From the NCBI GenBank assembly GCA_034429275.1, contig DAOUFU010000126.1, positions 1 to 13,029 of the forward strand: a DNA stretch of 13,029 bases, written 5' to 3'. The position numbers and the translations under genes were made by a program. Positions 1 through 6,036 of this stretch are shown one piece after another. The notes under the pieces were generated by a model. It searched no databases. It saw only the letters and a list, made by a program, of their open reading frames with translations, and was not told the DNA's origin. Each line of letters opens with the position of its first letter. Position 1 is the stretch's first letter. This stretch comes from DAOUFU01 sp034429275 (GTDB lineage: Bacteria > Chloroflexota > Anaerolineae > Aggregatilineales > Aggregatilineaceae).

Positions 1-2
1 CC

Positions 3-668
3 CTGCCCATCGCCCAGCGTCAGGAAATTGTGCGCACCATGCAGCAGGAGAACGACCGCCTGACCGCCATGACAACCGACTTCCTGGATCTCGCTCGCCT
101 GGAATCGGGCCGTGTGCGCCTGGAAAAGACCCCCTTTGGCCTGCTTCAGTTGTTCGCCGAGTGTATTGAGATCGTTCGCCCCCAGGCCGCCGAGCGTGAC
201 ATCCGCATCGATCTGCGCGGCCCGGAATTTATGGTGAATGCAGACAGGGGAAAAATCAAGCAGGTCATGCTCAATCTGCTGACGAATGCCATCAAATACA
301 ACCGCGACCAGGGAGTCATCACCTGCAACGCAGCACTCCACCAGGAGGCCTCACGCAGCGACCCCGCGCTCATCGCGGTCAGCGTCAGCGACACCGGCCA
401 GGGCATCAAGCCCGAAGACCAGCGCCACGTCTTCGACAAGTTCTACCGCATCCCCGATACTGCTGGCTATACAGTCGGCACCGGCCTGGGGCTGGCCATT
501 GCTCAGCGCATCGTGCAGGCGCACGGCTGCGAAATGTGGCTCGAAAGTGAGGTCGGGGTCGGCACGACGTTCTATTTCACCCTTCCGCTGGTCCAGCACA
601 CCATCGGCAGCGAAAGCCTCTTCCACGATACCGGCAGACTGCCTCCCCTGCCCCATCTGGATGTATAG
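3..668 (+). CDS. Sensor histidine kinase, C-terminal part (5' partial)
   Basis: This is the catalytic end of a membrane or cytoplasmic sensor histidine kinase, which autophosphorylates on histidine and passes the phosphate to a response regulator. The reading frame is open to the window edge, so the true start and the sensor region lie upstream; a GTG at 30 is internal. The first ~35 residues (QENDRLTAMTTDFLDLARLE) match the second helix of a HisKA dimerisation domain. The HATPase_c domain follows, with an N box (NLLTNAIKYN, about 271-303), a G1 box (DTGQGI, 391-408), an F box (FDKFYRI, 433-453) and a G2 box (GTGLGLAI, about 478-503). All ATP-binding boxes look intact. The phospho-accepting histidine is not in the window. 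The gene ends in TAG at 666-668 with a second in-frame TAG 12 bases later. No response regulator follows; the next gene is convergent. The PhoR/WalK-like type is inferred from general resemblance only. Confidence 0.93.
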   Translation: MPIAQRQEIVRTMQQENDRLTAMTTDFLDLARLESGRVRLEKTPFGLLQLFAECIEIVRPQAAERDIRIDLRGPEFMVNADRGKIKQVMLNLLTNAIKYNRDQGVITCNAALHQEASRSDPALIAVSVSDTGQGIKPEDQRHVFDKFYRIPDTAGYTVGTGLGLAIAQRIVQAHGCEMWLESEVGVGTTFYFTLPLVQHTIGSESLFHDTGRLPPLPHLDV

Positions 669-682
669 CCAGATGTATAGCC
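660..682. repeat. 11-bp direct repeat, period 12, across the kinase stop codon
   Basis: The 11-mer gatgtatagcc occurs at 660-670 and again at 672-682. Because the period is 12, both copies are in the kinase frame, giving two TAG stops, at 666-668 and 678-680. It looks like a small slippage duplication. Confidence 0.8.
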
Positions 683-695
683 GCGTGCTCGTCTC

Positions 696-716
696 GGTGT
701 GCCCTTGTGGCACACC
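696..716. terminator. Hairpin between convergent genes, possible bidirectional terminator
   Basis: A perfect 8-bp stem (ggtgtgcc at 696-703, ggcacacc at 709-716) with a 5-base loop lies in the 50-base gap between the kinase stop and the dehydrogenase stop. Its position suits termination on both strands. Neither side is followed by a T-run, so it is not a classical intrinsic terminator. Confidence 0.5.
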
Positions 717-718
717 CC

Positions 719-1669
719 CTATGGCTTAAGCAGCACTTTCAGCGTGCCCGGCTGGGCAGCGCGTTCCAGCGCCTCGACTGCGTCATTCAGTTCGTATACG
801 GCATCCACCATCGGCGTCACGCTGACCAGTTGCCGCGCCAGGAGGCGAAGCGCAGGCTCAAACGGCCCACACCGGCTCCCCACCAGCCGGAACTCATCTA
901 CCGCCACCCGCGTCATGTCGACCGTCGGCTGCCCATGATACGTGCTCTTGAGCACCAGCGTCCCACGTGGCCGCAGAAGCTGCACCGCCGCCGCCAACGA
1001 ATCCGGCGCGCCCGTACAATCCACCACCACGTCGGCTCTCGCCTCCGGCAATTCATCGGCGCTCTTCACCACGGGGATTCCCCATTCCGCCAGCAGCGCT
1101 GCCGGACGCTCGCGCCGCGCCACCGCCACCACATCCGCGCCGGTCAGCCGCAACACCTGCGCGATCAGCAGGCCGAGCTTGCCCGCCCCCAATACCGCCA
1201 CCCGGTCGCTGGGTCGGATGTGGCATTCTTCGGTGATCTCGCACGCAGCAGCCAGCGGCTCGGTGAACACCGCCTCATCATCCGCCACCTGGTCCGGCAC
1301 CCGGTGAAGATTCGCCACCGGAAGCCGAAACACGTCCGCGAACGCCCCATCATACCCGTCGATCCCCAGCACGCGCCGCTTCCGGCAGTGAGTGGGCACT
1401 CCCCGGCGGCACATATCGCACACGCCGCACGCCACATTGATCTCGCCCACCACCCGCTGATTGACCCAGTCCTCCGGCCCTTCGATCACGGTCCCCACAA
1501 ATTCATGGCCGAGAATTCCCTGGAATCCCCGGTAACCGCGCATCAGTTCCAGGTCGGTATTGCAGATTCCTGCCGTGCGCAGCCGGATCAAAACCTCGCC
1601 CGCGTCCGCTGTGGGACGCTCACGGGTTTCGACGTGCGCTGTCCCGTCAAAAACCACGATCCGGTCCAT
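719..1669 (-). CDS. Zinc-dependent MDR-family dehydrogenase (MDR_like)
   Basis: A 316-residue member of the medium-chain dehydrogenase/reductase superfamily, which oxidises alcohols or reduces carbonyls with NAD(P) in the cytosol. The N-terminal GroES-like domain holds catalytic zinc residues C36 and the GHE motif (H55, E56). A structural zinc loop has four cysteines, C81, C84, C87 and C95. The Rossmann domain has GAGKLG at 161-166. The compact length and the conserved stretches FTEPLAAACE (135-144) and GSRCGPF fit the MDR_like subgroup better than classical alcohol dehydrogenases of ~340-380 residues. The end of the second Rossmann strand reads AVARR with no acidic residue, which may favour NADP; this is inference. 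The open frame extends upstream to 2089, but the ATG at 1669 is chosen because homology starts there (MDRIVVFDG) and AGGG lies just upstream. It is divergent from the lipoprotein at 1724. The substrate cannot be told. Confidence 0.92.
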   Translation of the reverse strand: MDRIVVFDGTAHVETRERPTADAGEVLIRLRTAGICNTDLELMRGYRGFQGILGHEFVGTVIEGPEDWVNQRVVGEINVACGVCDMCRRGVPTHCRKRRVLGIDGYDGAFADVFRLPVANLHRVPDQVADDEAVFTEPLAAACEITEECHIRPSDRVAVLGAGKLGLLIAQVLRLTGADVVAVARRERPAALLAEWGIPVVKSADELPEARADVVVDCTGAPDSLAAAVQLLRPRGTLVLKSTYHGQPTVDMTRVAVDEFRLVGSRCGPFEPALRLLARQLVSVTPMVDAVYELNDAVEALERAAQPGTLKVLLKP

Positions 1670-1687
1670 GTTTCCCTGCCCCTTTTT

Positions 1688-1696
1688 TGGTATAAT
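1688..1696 (+). promoter_or_regulatory. Extended -10 promoter (TGGTATAAT) of the small lipoprotein gene
   Basis: TGG followed by a perfect TATAAT (1691-1696) fits an extended -10 sigma-70-type promoter. No good -35 is present 16-18 bases upstream. Transcription would start near 1703, a few bases before the Shine-Dalgarno sequence at 1709-1714. The same 9-mer stands upstream of the LysM gene at 4737 on the other strand. Confidence 0.6.
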
Positions 1697-1708
1697 CCCG
1701 GCGCAAAC

Positions 1709-1714
1709 GAGGAG
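1709..1714 (+). promoter_or_regulatory. Shine-Dalgarno GAGGAG for the lipoprotein gene
   Basis: GAGGAG ends 9 bases before the ATG at 1724. Together with the promoter it shows that the gene has intact expression signals even though its frame is broken. Confidence 0.75.
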
Positions 1715-1723
1715 AACCGTCCC

Positions 1724-2083
1724 ATGAAAAATCTCAGGTTGCTGTCCCTGCTCTGTGTTGCCGTTCTGATGCTGGCCGCCTGTTCGCCGGGTGACACCGT
1801 CATCACATTCAGAAATCGAACCGAATGCGGCACTGCCACGGTGACCCTGACTCACTCCGGCACCGGCAACGAACGCACCTACACCGTCGAGCAGGGCAAA
1901 AACCTGGAAATCACCGTCGAGAACGGCGGCGCCTAGCGCTATCAGGTCGTTTACGAGCGTCTCCCCGGCCCGCTCCAGTGCGATTCCAAGAGCGGCACCG
2001 TGCTGCTGCCCAACCGGGGCGATTCCGCGGCCTTCACCCTCGAAAGCATCGCCCAGCAGCCCGAAAGCACCCCGGCAGGCTGA
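1724..2083 (+). pseudogene. Small lipoprotein interrupted by an in-frame TAG
   Basis: The product starts with a lipoprotein signal peptide: K3 and R5, a hydrophobic core, and lipobox LAAC with C20 as the lipidation site. A short beta-rich domain follows. TAG at 1934-1936 ends it after 70 residues, but the same frame stays open to TGA at 2081-2083, which would give 119 residues. The second half reads as true coding sequence: codon third positions are nearly all G or C, and the residues (RYQVVYERLPG, then LLPNRGDSAAFTLE) complete a plausible beta-sandwich. C35 before the stop and C86 after it could form a disulfide. TAG is also the stop of the kinase, the dehydrogenase, the SPFH gene and the helical-protein gene, so genome-wide recoding is unlikely. 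A C-to-T change of a CAG (Gln) codon is the simplest origin; a sequencing error or readthrough are alternatives. If the stop is real, the coding region is 1724-1936. I do not recognise the family. Confidence 0.75.
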
Positions 2084-2103
2084 CGACAACGGTCGTTACC
2101 CGT

Positions 2104-3213
2104 TTACCAGCCTTCCCACACGAACTCGCGCCCGCTGACCACCTGGCTGATCGGCAGGTAGTGCGCGCCGTCCACCAACCGCACCACCTGGACATCCCAC
2201 GAGAACGTATGCGCCTGCCCGTCGTTCGGGAGCATCACCGCGGGCACATCCAGCGAAAGCTGGCGCGTGACAAGCTCAACCGATGTGCCCAGCGTGCGGT
2301 CGGTCACCCGCACGTAATATTGTTCCCCTTCTTGCAGTGCACCCACGCTGATCCAGGCCAGCCGCACCTGTCCACGCACCGTATCACCGGCGCGCGGCAG
2401 CACCGGCTCTGGCGCGCGGTAAGTCGGCGTCAGCGTGGGCGTCTCGCTGCCGGTGAAGGTTGGGGAAGCGGTTGGCGTGGGTGAAGGAGCGGGCACATTC
2501 AGCCGCTGACCGACTACCACCAGCGGTGCAGGCGAGCAGCAGCAGTTTGGCCCCGTCCACTGGCAGCTAGAACAGTTCAGCCCCTCAGGCGGCGGATTCA
2601 ACTCGCAGATTTGCCGCATCGAGCTGTTGTTTTTGTCCGCCACACTCAGCAGCGTATCCCCTGCCACAACCACATACTGCTGCACGCTGACCGGTCCGCT
2701 CACCTCGATCAACATCTGCGGCGGCGCGTTCGTCGCCACTGCCGTCTGGGTCAGGTCCAGGCCGATTTCAGTCGCAGTTGGAGTCGGCAGCGGCACCTTG
2801 ATGGTTGCCCCTTGCTGAAGCGTCTCGCACCGGATGCCGTTCAATTCCTGGATCGCCATCACCGACGCCGGATCGCGGTGCCCATAATCCGCCGCGATCT
2901 CAAAGCAGCTTTCGCCCGGCCTGACCACGTGTTCCCGCCACATAGGGGTTTCCGTAGGCCGGTCGGTTGGGGTTGCCGGCGGCGGCGGCATAGTCGGAGT
3001 CGCCGTGATCAGCCGGGGAAGCGTGGGCGATGGGGTCAATGTAGGACCGCTGGGGGTCAGGGTCGGCGCGGCGGCGATCACCGTCGCGGCGGGCGCAGTC
3101 GGCGATCCGGGTACCGATTCTACTTCGGGATCGCTGCGGCTTTCCTCACCGCATGCCGCCAGCACCACCGCGATCACCAACATGCTCGCAGCCCACCAGG
3201 TTCGATGCTTCAT
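2104..3213 (-). CDS. LysM lipoprotein with two LysM domains and a C-terminal beta domain
   Basis: A 369-residue lipoprotein with a signal peptide and lipobox LAAC (C21), so it is exported and lipid-anchored. A Thr/Pro-rich linker (about 38-91) leads to LysM 1 (94-141: HVVRPGESCFEIA, then ELNG and IKVP). A second linker leads to LysM 2 (179-241: YVVVAGDTLLSVA, then ELNP and QRLNVP). LysM domains bind N-acetylglucosamine polymers, so peptidoglycan or another cell-surface glycan is the expected ligand. LysM 2 carries a cysteine-rich insert (C203, C214, C217, C224, C225, C226). A third TP linker precedes a beta-rich C-terminal domain (about 270-369). The ATG at 3213 is supported by AGAGGA upstream and by the signal peptide. 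The gene lies 45 bases downstream of the LysM gene starting at 4737 and shares its LysM-LysM-beta layout, so they are probably paralogues in one operon. The exact role is unknown. Confidence 0.88.
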   Translation of the reverse strand: MKHRTWWAASMLVIAVVLAACGEESRSDPEVESVPGSPTAPAATVIAAAPTLTPSGPTLTPSPTLPRLITATPTMPPPPATPTDRPTETPMWREHVVRPGESCFEIAADYGHRDPASVMAIQELNGIRCETLQQGATIKVPLPTPTATEIGLDLTQTAVATNAPPQMLIEVSGPVSVQQYVVVAGDTLLSVADKNNSSMRQICELNPPPEGLNCSSCQWTGPNCCCSPAPLVVVGQRLNVPAPSPTPTASPTFTGSETPTLTPTYRAPEPVLPRAGDTVRGQVRLAWISVGALQEGEQYYVRVTDRTLGTSVELVTRQLSLDVPAVMLPNDGQAHTFSWDVQVVRLVDGAHYLPISQVVSGREFVWEGW

Positions 3214-3258
3214 GGTTGTTGTCCTCTCATTCGTGCGCGCATCCCCCCTCCGCTCGGT

Positions 3259-4737
3259 TTACCGGCTGTCCCAGGTGAACAGGCTCGGTTCGGTAATGTA
3301 CTGCTCGCTCAAAACCTCAAACTGCGGACTCAGCCGCGCCACCGAAATCGTCCATTCCATCGAATGCCGCGATCGGTCGGCGGGCTGCCATCCTCCAGGC
3401 AGAATGTAAGTCGTGCTCTTCACCGGCGCAAGATAATTCGCCCCGTTCGTCAGGTCCCTCACCCGCACCAGGTACCACTCATCTTCGCCCAGTGTGCCAG
3501 ACCCACCCCATCGCAGCGTCACCTGTTGATCCGCGAAGAAATGTGTCCCGTCTTTGGGCGCGATCAGGTACGGCGCGTTGAACGTGGCCGTCGCGGTCGG
3601 CGTGGGCGTCAACGTCCCGGCGGGGGTCGGGATCGGGGTGTTGGTCGGCAGCGGCACCGGCACCCGGATCCGTTGCCCCTCATACAGCATCACCGAGCAG
3701 TTTTCCCCGCCGCTTGCCGAGCCGAAGTCACATTGCAGAAACGGCACCTCAGGGTTGAGTTCGGAGAGCACTTTGAGCGTCGCGCCATAATCCCAGGCGA
3801 TGCTCAGAATCGTCTCGCCCGGCTGCACCGAATGCCAGGCCAGGCCGGGTCGCAGCGTCGGCTCGAAGTTAGCGAAGGCCTGCAGCACATCCGGCGTTCC
3901 GAACTGGTTGAGTGCCACGTTCGCGCCCGTGTCTGCCACCGTGACATCGGCCCCCGGAACACTGCTCTGCCCGGAATCGCCGCCGGGCGTTGGAGTCGGC
4001 CACGGAATCTCCAGCGTCTGGTTGATCTGCAGCTCCACCGCGCTCTTCATCCCGTTGAGTTCCAGGATCACATCCACAATCGCCAGGTCCCGGTGACCGC
4101 ACCGTACCGCCATCGCATAAACCGTATCCCCAGGGCCGGCAGTTTGATAGCACGGTCCCGGCGTTGGCGTTTCGGTCGCCGTAGGGGGCACTGGCGTGAT
4201 CGTTGCGAAGGGCAGCGGCGTCATCATGGGCGTATATGTTGGGCTGGCCGTGGGCCACAGGTTGCGCGGTGTAGAGGTCGGCGGCGCGGTCGGCGTTCCA
4301 CCAGCCGCACCCAGCCCGGTCTCGCCGGGCGTGCCCATCGCCGCGCCGTCACCCGGAGTCGCAGTGCCCAGCACGTCAATCTGCACATCCGGCGATCCGC
4401 CCTTGTCGCGTTCATCGCGGCCCAACCACCACCCTGTTACCGCCCCGCCCCCCAGCGCCAGCACGATCCCGACCACCACCAGCACGCGCCACATGCGCCC
4501 GCGCAGGTCGCCGATGTACAGGTCGTCATCGCCGCGCGCCGGATCAAAACGCGGGGCCGATGAAGGACCACCGCTTTTGACTGCCTCGTCTTTTTCCAGC
4601 AATGGGGCAGCTTTCCCGGCCAGCGTCGCCCCACAAATCGGGCAGCGCCGCTGATTCACCGGCTGGGTCGCACCACACAAGGGGCACACCTGCGTTTGCC
4701 GGGCATCGGGTGGGATCAAGGGGCGTTTTTTGCTCAT
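3259..4737 (-). CDS. Membrane-anchored LysM protein with cytoplasmic zinc ribbon
   Basis: A 492-residue protein. A zinc ribbon opens it (C18, C21, C32, C35; CPLCG and CPICG knuckles), followed by an acidic linker and one transmembrane helix (about 83-105) preceded by R79, R81 and R84. By the positive-inside rule the ribbon is cytoplasmic and the rest is outside. The outer part has a long Thr/Pro-rich linker (about 125-193), LysM 1 (196-245, with C196 and C213), a spacer, LysM 2 (301-360, HSVQPGETILSIAWDYG, then ELNP, with C336 and C347), a TP linker, and a beta-rich C-terminal domain (about 385-492) like that of the downstream lipoprotein. The ATG at 4737 has GAGG four bases upstream. It is the first gene of a probable two-gene unit. 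The layout suggests a cell-wall or surface-glycan-binding protein with a possible inner-side contact; that function is inference. Confidence 0.88.
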   Translation of the reverse strand: MSKKRPLIPPDARQTQVCPLCGATQPVNQRRCPICGATLAGKAAPLLEKDEAVKSGGPSSAPRFDPARGDDDLYIGDLRGRMWRVLVVVGIVLALGGGAVTGWWLGRDERDKGGSPDVQIDVLGTATPGDGAAMGTPGETGLGAAGGTPTAPPTSTPRNLWPTASPTYTPMMTPLPFATITPVPPTATETPTPGPCYQTAGPGDTVYAMAVRCGHRDLAIVDVILELNGMKSAVELQINQTLEIPWPTPTPGGDSGQSSVPGADVTVADTGANVALNQFGTPDVLQAFANFEPTLRPGLAWHSVQPGETILSIAWDYGATLKVLSELNPEVPFLQCDFGSASGGENCSVMLYEGQRIRVPVPLPTNTPIPTPAGTLTPTPTATATFNAPYLIAPKDGTHFFADQQVTLRWGGSGTLGEDEWYLVRVRDLTNGANYLAPVKSTTYILPGGWQPADRSRHSMEWTISVARLSPQFEVLSEQYITEPSLFTWDSR

Positions 4738-4769
4738 AACCTCGCGTACTCTGTCTCGTATCCGCGGCG

Positions 4770-4778
4770 ATTATACCA
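4770..4778 (-). promoter_or_regulatory. Extended -10 promoter (TGGTATAAT) of the LysM gene pair
   Basis: On the minus strand TGG precedes a perfect TATAAT (bases 4775 to 4770). Transcription would start near 4763, giving a leader of about 26 bases before the ATG at 4737. No clear -35 is seen; TTCGAT at 17-base spacing matches the consensus poorly. Confidence 0.6.
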
Positions 4779-4888
4779 GCACCTCGCCCCTCATCGAAAT
4801 TTCCGCCTGCATTCTGGCTCGATTTTGTGTTACCATTCTCCGATTGACTCACAACAACGTTCCGGACCCTCAATAGAAAGGCCCAGAT

Positions 4889-6031
4889 ATGCGCGTTGTC
4901 ACTAACGAAGCGCTGATCAGACGATACCGCAAATTCTCGCAGTACCTGTTTTTTGCCAGTCTTGGCGGCATGGCGATTGGTTTTTTCTACTCGTGGACCA
5001 ATCCCGAAGGCTCGTCTCAGATCAGTTGCATGATCCTGCCACTGCTCTTCTTGATGACGATCACCTCGGTGCGCATGGCCAATACCTGGATTCGTGAGCC
5101 GCGCCCGGTGCCGGTCCTCACCGAAGCCCTCAAGGGCATTGGCCAGAAGTACACGCTCTTCAACTACATGATGCCCGCCCACCACGTGCTGATCGGTCCC
5201 GAAGGCGTCTTCACGCTGCACATCCTCTGGCAAGACCGCGTCCCCTATTCCGTGAGTGGCAGCAAATGGTCTGGCGACAGTGGGCTGATGCGGCGTCTGA
5301 ACGGCTACATGCGCCAGGACCTGATCGGCAACCCCTTTGTCGAGGCCCAGTATCAGGCCCAGCAGGTGCAGAAGATGCTTTCCCGGCTTGCCCCATCCAC
5401 CAAATTTGAAGTGCAGCCGGTCATCGTCATCACCAGCCCCAGGGCACAGGTGACCATCGACAACCCCGCCCTTCCGGTGGTCTATGCCGATCCCAAAAAA
5501 TCGCCCTCCCTGCGCGATTACCTGCGCGACCAGCGCGATTCCACGCGCGGCACACTCACCGATGCCGATCTCGACGCGCTCGACCGTGCCTATGGTTTGC
5601 TCACCCGCGACCAGGTCGAAGCCATCGAATCCGGTGAGCTGGTCTTTGATCCGGCCACCGGGAATTATTACGCAGCCGCCGACCTGGCAGCGGAAGGGAT
5701 CAGCTCCGTTGCCCCTGCATCTGCCGATGATCTCGAAGAGGAAGAGGACGCCGGGCCGGAGACTGCCGGGCAGGCGGGCACGGTGTACGTCGTCCAGAGC
5801 GGCCAGTTGTACTACATCGGCGCAACTTCTGGCTCAGTAGAGGACGAACTGCCCCGCCTTCAGGAACAGGCTAGACAGCCGCTGGAGATTGTCCACACGC
5901 TCTCCACGCCCAACGCGGCTCTGCTCGTCTCGCGTTTCAAAAAGCGGTTTGAGCGCAAGCAGCAGAAAAACGACTGGTACGGCTTGAGCCAGAAAGACCT
6001 CGGCTGGCTGAAGTCGCAAAAGGGCAGCTAA
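4889..6031 (+). CDS. Membrane protein with NERD-like and GIY-YIG-like domains, probably non-catalytic
   Basis: A 380-residue protein with two N-terminal transmembrane helices (about 19-36 and 45-61) joined by a short loop. Residues ~76-215 resemble the nuclease-related domain (NERD): LTEALKGIGQKYTLFNY, then HVLIGPEGVF, then a tryptophan (W127) and a conserved-looking VQPVIVITSPRA strand. Where active members have an ExK-type motif, this one reads TLHILW, so the nuclease centre seems lost. After an acidic linker (DDLEEEED, about 278-285), residues 299-375 resemble the T5orf172/MUG113 branch of GIY-YIG: VYVV and YYIG (308-311), then R323, and a C-terminal NDWYGLS. The usual glutamate aligns with V347. 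The ATG at 4889 has AAAGG seven bases upstream; a weak extended -10 (TGTTACCAT, 4828-4836) may be its promoter. The glycosyltransferase follows after 5 bases, so they are likely co-transcribed. Domain calls are by eye; the function is unknown. Confidence 0.7.
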   Translation: MRVVTNEALIRRYRKFSQYLFFASLGGMAIGFFYSWTNPEGSSQISCMILPLLFLMTITSVRMANTWIREPRPVPVLTEALKGIGQKYTLFNYMMPAHHVLIGPEGVFTLHILWQDRVPYSVSGSKWSGDSGLMRRLNGYMRQDLIGNPFVEAQYQAQQVQKMLSRLAPSTKFEVQPVIVITSPRAQVTIDNPALPVVYADPKKSPSLRDYLRDQRDSTRGTLTDADLDALDRAYGLLTRDQVEAIESGELVFDPATGNYYAAADLAAEGISSVAPASADDLEEEEDAGPETAGQAGTVYVVQSGQLYYIGATSGSVEDELPRLQEQARQPLEIVHTLSTPNAALLVSRFKKRFERKQQKNDWYGLSQKDLGWLKSQKGS

Positions 6032-6036
6032 CCGCC

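Noticed and set aside
707..1723. Long plus-strand frame leading into the lipoprotein
   Set aside because: It is opposite the dehydrogenase and has no domain. The signal peptide, Shine-Dalgarno and promoter set the true start at 1724.
1934..1936. TAG as a sense codon (stop-codon reassignment or pyrrolysine)
   Set aside because: TAG ends the kinase, dehydrogenase, SPFH and helical-protein genes at sensible places, so it works as a stop here. Genome-wide reassignment is not supported.
1670..2089. N-terminal extension of the dehydrogenase by 140 codons
   Set aside because: The extension is antisense to the lipoprotein gene, and MDR homology begins exactly at the ATG at 1669.
2083..2096. Small inverted repeat acgac/gtcgt between the lipoprotein and LysM stops
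   Set aside because: The stem is only 5 bp with a 4-base loop and no T-run on either side, so it is too weak to call a terminator.
2611..4563. A 650-codon open frame antisense to both LysM genes
   Set aside because: Its product is rich in Arg, His and Pro with no domain, and it crosses the gap between two clearly coding minus-strand genes. It is a by-product of GC-rich codon use on the other strand.
4844..4849. TTGACT as a -35 box for the NERD-like gene
   Set aside because: No acceptable -10 lies 16-18 bases downstream; the nearest AT-rich stretch is too far away.
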